The notes beneath the pieces are model-generated. The model saw only the letters and a program-made list of their open reading frames with translations, ran no database searches and was not told the DNA's origin. This document shows positions 49,301 to 58,300 of a stretch of 64,000 nt of DNA, in pieces. Position 1 is the stretch's first letter. Every line of letters starts with the position of its first letter. The translations under genes were made by a program, and so were the position numbers. The stretch comes from Cheilinus undulatus (taxonomy: Eukaryota; Chordata; Actinopteri; Labriformes; Labridae). The stretch spans positions 32,032,289-32,096,288 of the forward strand of contig NC_054869.1 in assembly GCF_018320785.1 (NCBI RefSeq), given 5' to 3'.

Positions 49301-52300
49301 ATGTCACACGGAACTGCCCGGTGTTGAGCTACATGATGTTTGCCGGTGTTTCTGCAGCTGCTTCGACATGCTGTTATTGTTTAGGAGGGGGTGGAGTGAG
49401 TGTTTGTGAAGTTAGGCACAAGTTGTGCCCCGCTTTAGTGATCCCCCCGGAATATTCCTCAGATATACATTTCTCTTAAAAATCAAAATGTTTAGAATCA
49501 GCTCAGCTCACCTGCTAAAATTTGTTATAATGAATATTACCACAAGGCAAATTGATAGAATAGAGGCATTAAATGTGACAGAAATCTTAAAATTTGGGCT
49601 TTTATGGCTGGAAAATTCCTTCTTTGTCCTATACCATTTGACATTTCATAAGTACATTAGATAAGAATTCCAGCCCAGGTCTGGTGTACCAGGAAATCTC
49701 ACTTTGACCCTTTGCTGCACAAAAGTGGTATTAAGTTCTCCATGTTCAGGCCTTAAAAACGACTTTGAAAGTCTTTAATTTGATTTTAAAAAGTTTGTAT
49801 GAACTCTGTCTATCCCCAGGACCCACTACCAAGGTTAGTGCAGTGGTTTATGCATATTTATTTCAGAAAATGATTCTTTTAATATAGCAATATTGATTTC
49901 AAAGTCTTGTACGTTTATTTTGATTCTCCCTCATGCTCTTGATCAAATACACTGATGCTGATTGTTACTCATGTTCTTATCCAGCCTGATAAACTGTTGT
50001 TGTCGTTCACCTTTTGTCCACTAGAAGCTGCTCTTGATAAATCCATTTGCTTTGATTTGCCTCCTTTTGTGTCCCTACACAGATCAGGTTTCTGCTTACT
50101 GTTCTGATCCCTATCTTTGTTTTTTCTTTGCCTGTACTTGTACCTCCAGAAAAGGTTGTAATAACAGTGTTTAAGGGTCTCACCCTACCGTATATACGGA
50201 GGAATGTCTCTGTTTTACACAAACCTACAGTGATTTATTCTAAACAGATATTTCTATGAATAATAGGATGTTTTTGCTTGCACTGCAGTTTTTTCTTGGA
50301 GACAAACAAAAGAAATGCTGATCTGCTGCTTTTTATGTGTATTTTGCACAAACCAAAGCCAGCATATTTGTGTCTTTAGTCCGGCCAAAAACAAAGTGAA
50401 AACATACACTCGTCAAACTGGTTGTTGTTTATTTGCCACAGCAGACAGAATCTTACAGATATGCCTCAGAGTTCATTTTGATAGTTTGAGTTTTTGATTT
50501 CATTTCGTTTCACTGAATATTTAGGTGCCATGTCTGGAGGATTCAACTTCCAAGTCAACGATGGCGTGAACTTCACTCCCAGGCAGATCTTCAGCATCAC
50601 AGCCAGAGCCTTAGTCCTCAGCTTGGAGAAGAACCGCCCTCTGAAGGTGTTCCCAGGTAACTATGAGTCAGACTCATTATGAAGAGATTACTGTGGAAAT
50701 CTTCCATGCTTTTATTACAAAACTCATTAAAACCAGTGTAGTAGAGGTGCGACTTAGTGGGGACTATTTTTAGCCATAGATTAATACACATGTGGTGTTG
50801 TGGTGAATATTTACAACAGCAGGAGGGTGTATATAGGATTAACTACAAAGAAACTGCAGTGGAAATGTTCAGATCAAGGCCGGCTACACACTAGATGATT
50901 TTCAGATTTTAAATGATTTTGACAACATGTAAGACCACAGAGAGAAGCAACCAGTTTTTAATGTTATAATCCTTCAGATATACAAACTGTAAAAGTGGTT
51001 GCCAAACTTTTCCTGTCAGGCCCCTCTTTGGTGTATTTTTAAACTGCTGCTCATCACCACATAGGCATACACATAAGCATATGTCGATGCATGCAAAACA
51101 CAAATTCACCACCTAAAGATTTGTAGAATTTAATCCAAACTTTGCAGGCAAAAAGTACATTTTATGGTTTGAGGTAACATCAGAACATCTATCTCTGAAA
51201 ATAATAATAATGATTTTGCCCCTTTATTTTTACTTCCACAGTGCCCAGATGTTTTTAAACTTATAAACTTGGCATAAACTTGATGCCTTTATTTCTTGTA
51301 AGACTTTGAAAGCTTCAGAAGTATGTTTTCTATTCATGAAAATGATGAAACTGGAAAGCTGGGCTCTAAAATTGAATTGAAACGACATATTTTTATCTTA
51401 GTACTCATCTACTCAGACTTTCTTTTAGCCCTGCTATAAATATCTGTAAGTAGAGAAGTCAGTTCCCTTTCTTGCTTCCTTTTTATTTGTAGTTCTAAAG
51501 AATTATAAGAATTTTTGTTAGCATGTTTGTTACCATGCTTTTTCTTTCCTTTTCTGTCTTTTAAAGAGTTTAAATGTTTCTGTGGGCATATTGCCCATTA
51601 ATTTTCTGTATTTGTAGGATTTAACCTGCTTTAATGCTCACTTTCTACATCTTCTCCCCTTAATCCCTTTGGCTAAATCATTTAGACATTTTCAACAGTC
51701 GAATCCTTACTTTACTGAAATACCAGACTGGTGAATCAGCTGCTGTCTTAGCTAAATGTTTTGATGTACTGTAGCATGCTACTTTTAAAACTCTAGGGCT
51801 AAAAATAGACTGACTTGGTGCATGTGTGTCTGTGAGGGCTCTTTAAGGTTTTGTGTGATTTCCAGAGGTCTGGTTTGTGAGTTAGAGGGAGAGGATGCTG
51901 TGCGGGCAGAAAACTGCCAACTGGCACGCTCTGCTGAGCTTCCCAGCCACAGGGTGAGTGGGTACTTGAAAAGCTGTGCCACTGTCTGTCTGAGGCAGCC
52001 CTGTTTGTTCTTTGTGCCAGGCGGGGCAGAGAGGGAGAGGCGAGCTCTAACTGACAATAAAGGGTTTGATGGGATTGATGGGGATAAAACACTTTTTCAC
52101 TATGAAAGTTTACATTCATTTTTCTTACTTTCTTCCAAAGTCCTCAAATGTCTGGAGGCTGTCTGTAAAAGTGGACAGACCCTTCACTAAAATAGTAGCA
52201 CATGCCCCAACTGTGAGTTATGTGTTGTTACAAACAAATATCTAGCTGTATTTCAGGTTGAGGGAGTTATGAGTAACTCTGTCACACTCCTAATACTTCC

Positions 52301-55300
52301 TCTATACCAGTTATTCAATGCAGCATATTGTAGCTTTAACATAAGAAAATAGTGATTGTTTCACGGAGGAATGGAGACTATGGCTGCATTTCCAGCAAGC
52401 AGTCTGGTTCAGTTTGGTTCAGTACTTTACATATGGGTTTACATTTTTGCTGTTAAAAGAGTTCAGGAATGTACCAAAATAACTGCTATGTACTGTCCTA
52501 CTTTTTGGCACCCTTCTGTTAGGGTACCAGTCATACCTATCAGACCCTAAAGAGGGAGCTAGACTCACTTGATTGGTTGAAAGTAAGCAACTAACACTTA
52601 ATTTATATAACCCCTTTGAAACACCCAGTTAAAATGTGCTTTACGATAATAATAATAACAAACAAAAAGGGGTACATTTACATAAATAAATCACAATAAT
52701 AAACAGAGCAAAATTAAAATCAGGCACAATCCAGAAATAAAACAACTGCAAAAGGAATTGTAAGTTAATAGTTACTTGAAGTTTGAACTTTGTTACCTGA
52801 AGGCTCGTCTGTACAGACGGTCAAGTTTATTGGGAGTTTATTCCAGGAGTAATGTTCTTTCCCAAAGTCCGTCTTCTGTTCCCAAAGTCCGTCTTGAAAT
52901 GGGTAAAAGGAGTTTCAGGTATGCTGCCCCTGCAGCCTGGAATCTACTGCAGGAGACTCTATGTCTTGGGGAGCTGGTCTCTTTAAATCTTTTTAAAAGT
53001 AGATTGAAGGCATTGGAGGATGATGCTTCAAGTTGTAGATGTTTTGACCAATGACTTTGTGCTCTCAGATTCACGATTTGTTTGACCTGTGTTTATAACT
53101 GTTATATTTTATGTTTGTAACCCTGTTCATTGTGCTGCTGCCTTTCTTGTCCAGGACACTCTTGTACATGAGATTGTTGATCTCAATGAGGTTTTCCTGG
53201 TTAAATAATATTAAATAAATAAATGTGAACACTGGATGTAAACGTTCTGGTGTTAAGCCATTTGTTGCTACCCATCAAAAATTGCTACTTTGTGGTTCTG
53301 CACATGTCTGCGCATGCGCCCTACGCCATCAGCGTCATGCCGATAGGGGTTAGGGTTAGGGTATTCTATAGTGGTAGTCGATAGGTAGCAAAATCTAACA
53401 AGGAAGCATAATATGTCAGAACACCGGTCCAGGTATCCTCTCCTGTCCCAGCTGGCATGCCTTTACCTGTGCACCTCCATCAGGGCGGAGAGGGTTTTCT
53501 CCACAGCTGGGACTATAGTGAACAAAAAACGCTCTGATCTTAATTCAGAAGACGTGGATCGCCTCATGTTTTTAGGTAAAACATGTAGGAACAAAATAGT
53601 ACCAACATTTTTTAAATGTTTTGTTCATTATAAACATGATGTCTTCACTGCCGTATGCAGCACAATTTAATTTATTTTTGTTTGACATTTAATTTCTAAC
53701 CCGTTTTTCATTTTAAAGTTGACCATCAGTACCAAGATAACTGTTAAATGGCTCTAAATGGTGCAGGTAGCTGTGTTTGCACTAAAAAAGTACATAAAAA
53801 TTAACATGAACTACTTTTGCTTTTAGCTCATTATTATTTCATTGCACTCTGTAATGTAATAATTGAGAGTCCTCTAGTGGACAAAATTGTAATTACACGG
53901 TGATTACTGCAACTGAATGTTTTACATTTAAAAAATGTGCATAAATATTCAAATATAATTCAAAATCTGTCAAAAATAATAAATGAAATTCGATTAGGAC
54001 TGTAGATAAATATTGACATCCCTAGTCCCTGTTGAGTTTGAGGAAGTCGTGTGAGAACCGTGATTTGATTTCCTATAGACATTCACAGAGGGAGGAGGGT
54101 GGAGTTTGGTTGCTTGATAGGTAGCGCTGGGTGTCATCTGTGTTGCAGTGGAATTTGATGTTGAATTTATGGAAGATGTGGCCAAGAGGAAGTTAATAGA
54201 TGATAAATAGTAGGTGGCCCAGGACAGAACCTTGAGGAACACCGGTAGACACTCAAATAGGGGTGGGATTTGAAGGATATACAAACTGACTGAGTTGAGC
54301 AGAATGATCCAGATCTCGAAAAAGAGCTGTAATACCCACCTCTAACAGTGAGGCTGGATTGATGTTGGCTGCAGAAAAGAGTTTACTGTAGCCAACCTAT
54401 CTGGTGAAGCTGCATCACAGGAGGGAAAACCCCAAGACAAAAAAATATTGTTGAATAAAATGTAAACACTACAAATGGAGTACAGTGTCATCCAAATGAG
54501 AATGTTATGAGGAAGAATTCTGTCTCAGTGGTATGTTGCTTATTCTTACAATTCCTTGTGTTGCTTTATATAAATAAACTTACTAATTAGGACATATTCT
54601 CAAAACACACAATCAGTGGATGTCAATATTTAGTGTAGTTACACTAAAAATCCTGAAGTGGCACTCTCCCTTTCTCAGAGAAATACTAAACATCTCACCT
54701 GAGTTTGGATGAGATGTTTTGATTTATCTATGTTCTTATTACATTATTAAGAAAAATCCCACATAACGCATGTGTATGCCTCCACTTTGAAATGCTGATC
54801 CAATTTCAGAACCTTAAGCAAAACTCATTTTTCACAGATTTAGAGCAAGCTAGGTTTTCTTTGATATAAAAAGAACGCATGTTTCTGTCTCTTCCTGAAA
54901 GAGGGAAATTTCCCATGAGGGACAGATAAGTACTGTGGGAGTGTTCACGGCAACTGATGAATGAATTTCACTGTGCTATGACCCCTCTTTCCCTGTATCA
55001 TTGCCTTTCATCATTTATCAGCAGTCTTTTTTTAGCATCCTTGCAATCTTCTCAGTGGCAGCAGAGCTTTGGATATGCATGTAACTGTTTCTAAGAAGAA
55101 AAGAAGCTCCCTGTAGTCGGTCCTCGTCATCATGTGTGGGAGATGTTTTTCTTTACGTTTTCCCCTAGTGGAAGATCATGAGGCCTTCAAGGAACTGATC
55201 CACTTTTGATTTCTTGTTTGGCTTTTATGTAACAAGCCACACTGCAGTCGGACAGCGCTATAAAAAGTCTGTGATGTCTGCAGAGCTGCTTTAATTTGAC

Positions 55301-58300
55301 ACATCAAAGAACTCCCATCAGTTTATCCTAGAGCTTGTTTTGCATAATATGAAGTCAAAAGATGTGTAATACTTCCAGAGGGACAAACCAGCAGTATTTG
55401 CTGCAATCTCACAGTATTCAAAATAGCTGGTCACAGTTAAGCTGAGTACCAGGCATGTGAAGATTGTTATGCTTTATATATTCATTTTCATAATCAGTTA
55501 TTTCTGCTCTTTCATCCTTAATATTCTGAATTATGTTTTGTGTCTGACCTCCAGGCTCTTCTACACCAGTCACAAGTGAGAATTTACAAGCAGTGACCAA
55601 CGACATTAGTAACACCTCAAATCGCATCATAACATTCAGTGTGATTCGTCATCCTAAACTGGGTCGTCTGGTGACCAGGCAGCCAGACAATTCCACTGTG
55701 GACATCTCAACTTTCACACAAGACATGGTGAGGGAAAAACTGAGGGTCGCAAAAGAAAAATACAAGGGGTGTGAAGCGGTTGAGGATTAAACGTAAGAGC
55801 TTATACATTTATGTGGAAAGTTGCCAGATTTACAGTAGATATGAATAATTCATATTCTGCATCCTCATTCAGGAAATTGACTTTGAGCTCCTTTTGCTGA
55901 ATGGAACATGTAAGGCTTTTATGTAATCAATTATTTTGATGGATTATGATCCAACACAGTGAAAGCTGTGCTGTAAAGCTTCTTGTGCTTCATTTACTGC
56001 TAAGTGTAGCATATTTAAATTAATAATAGAGTCTTATACATACCTATGGTCTTTTTTAATGTTGAAAGATTATTTAGGTCACTGAAACATTTATACAAGT
56101 GATTAAAGCATCACTTCACTTTAGGTATGGCTGATCTGCAGGCTGCATATTGTGCCAACTGTTAATTCACACTGGTTCATGGTTTGGGTGATGATCTGTG
56201 GTGTTTGTGTTCTTTAGGTGGACAGGAAAGTGGTCTATTACATTCAAACCCCCATGGAATCAGTGGGCTGGGAAGCCATGGACTCCATGACCTTCTCTGT
56301 AGCCACACCACCAACCTCGCTGGACAGCCAGACCTTCAAAATCGACATTTCCTATGAGAATACTGGACCTGAACGCAGCACAGTCCTGCTTGCAAACACA
56401 GGTATGAACCAAAGTATACTGTCAGTTCTCTATCACTGTGAGCTAGAGGCTAATGTCACCATGATGACATGCTCACTATAACAGTGCTAATGCAGATCAG
56501 ATATATTGTTTTCATTTAACTATTTTCACCTTCTTTAAGCTATTTTACCTGAGGATAGATAAACAGTAAACTATTTAAAGCCAAAGAAGTCTGCAAGGGC
56601 TGCACGTGTGATGTTTTTCTCTGTATTGGCAGAGAAGATTTGGCAAATTGTTTATGAGCGCAGCCCACTTACTTAGCTCTCCTTCTCATCCCACAAATGC
56701 ATGTTCTATACAGATGTGACACTTTAAAAGGGATATAAACAGGCTTTCCAGTGGCATGAGATTTATTGCAAAGACGCATTGTTACAACAAATAAATGATC
56801 TACCAAACACAAATTTTCTTTCTTTTTGTGCTAAACTTATTTAACCTATCACCTCAGTAGTAAGACCTTCTTGCCTGGATGTTTAATGTTCTTAACCAAT
56901 CAGAAATGTTAACTACCTCCTAAACAGAAATTTTAGCGAAGCACACTGCTGCTGGAGGTAACATCAAAGTGCCCACACTGACATCCCTAAACACCTGAGT
57001 AGAGATGATGCCTATCTCTTAAAAGGTTTTGCTGATTCTATCAAAAAGGCCATTAGAAAGTTTTTGCTTAGAAATACTGCCTTATTTCTGGCCTCATCAT
57101 GAAAATTTTGTCTTCAAGCACCAGTTACTCCACAACGTCATGAACACTTATCCATCTTTTATTTATTGATTTTTTTTTAATGTTTATTTACCATGAGCTT
57201 TCATGGTTCTATTTGTATGTTGTTGTTTTTTTAATAAATGGAAATGTTTGTTATCATACAGCCCATGCCCCAAATTCCCTGAACTTTACACTGTACTTCC
57301 CAGAAACATCTCAGGGTAAAGGGAAGTCCTTTGGACTTAAGAGCATGTTTATTGTATTGGATATGCATTGAATAAATAGTTGGTCCTTGGGTAAAATTTT
57401 TGTTGAGGACATTCAGCTACAGTTCATGTAGTTCAACATGAGGGAAACGTGGAGTTGAAGGTGTTTACCCAGTTTAACGACAATCCACCCAGTGGGTGTT
57501 GAGACCAAGGTTATTATAGTAAACTAAAACTAAATAACTAAAACTAAAATGTAAAAATCCTTTTAGTTAACTAAAACTAAATAAAAACGAAGCTTTACAA
57601 ATAAAACGAAAACTAACTTAAACAGTTTTGTGTGCCTACAAAACTAACTAAATGAAATAGAATTAGGGGCAAAATTTCCTTAGTTATGGTCTTTAACACT
57701 AGCATACTAACTGACATGAACAACCAAGCCTAGAGAGAGTAAAATTGCCTAATTTGATTTGAGGCAACTTTACACCATGGAAATCTTAGGTCCTGAGTTG
57801 TAACAAACATTAAAATTCAGTAATTAAAGTAAAAAGCGAAGAGACATTTGGGTCTCCCCCTGACAGACAAAACTAACACTAAAACTAATAAAAACTAAAC
57901 TAAAACAAAGAATTTTTGCACAATAAAAACAAAACGAAACAGAAAAAAAAAGCCGTAAAACTAATTAAAACTAAACTGAGAATTGAAAAAAAGGTGAAAA
58001 TGATATAAAAATTAAAACTAATATAAAAAAAAAAAACTTATAAGAATCTTAGTTAAGACGTATCTCTTTGAAATCAGTGAAGTGACTTGCATGCCTTTTT
58101 TATTGCTTTTTTGGAGGGGAAATGTGAGCAGAGAGAGTGGAACTGGAGGGAATAATATGTACAAAACAGCATCAGGATCAGAGGTCAAGCCTGTGCCTAC
58201 TGAACCACCTGAGCTAAACTGCACCCCATAACATCATCTTTAAATGGCAATTCATTCAGTAGTTGAAGAGGTGTTTTAGTCAGGACCAAAATTGAGAACT

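Noticed and set aside
47430..49820. Similar GTCTATCC words at both ends of a 2.4-kb stretch of intron 6, as target duplication of a large insertion
   Set aside because: The bordering sequences do not form convincing inverted or direct termini, so the match may be chance.
53347..53362. GGGTTAGGGTTAGGGT, telomere-like repeat
   Set aside because: Only two to three units; too short to indicate an interstitial telomere site.
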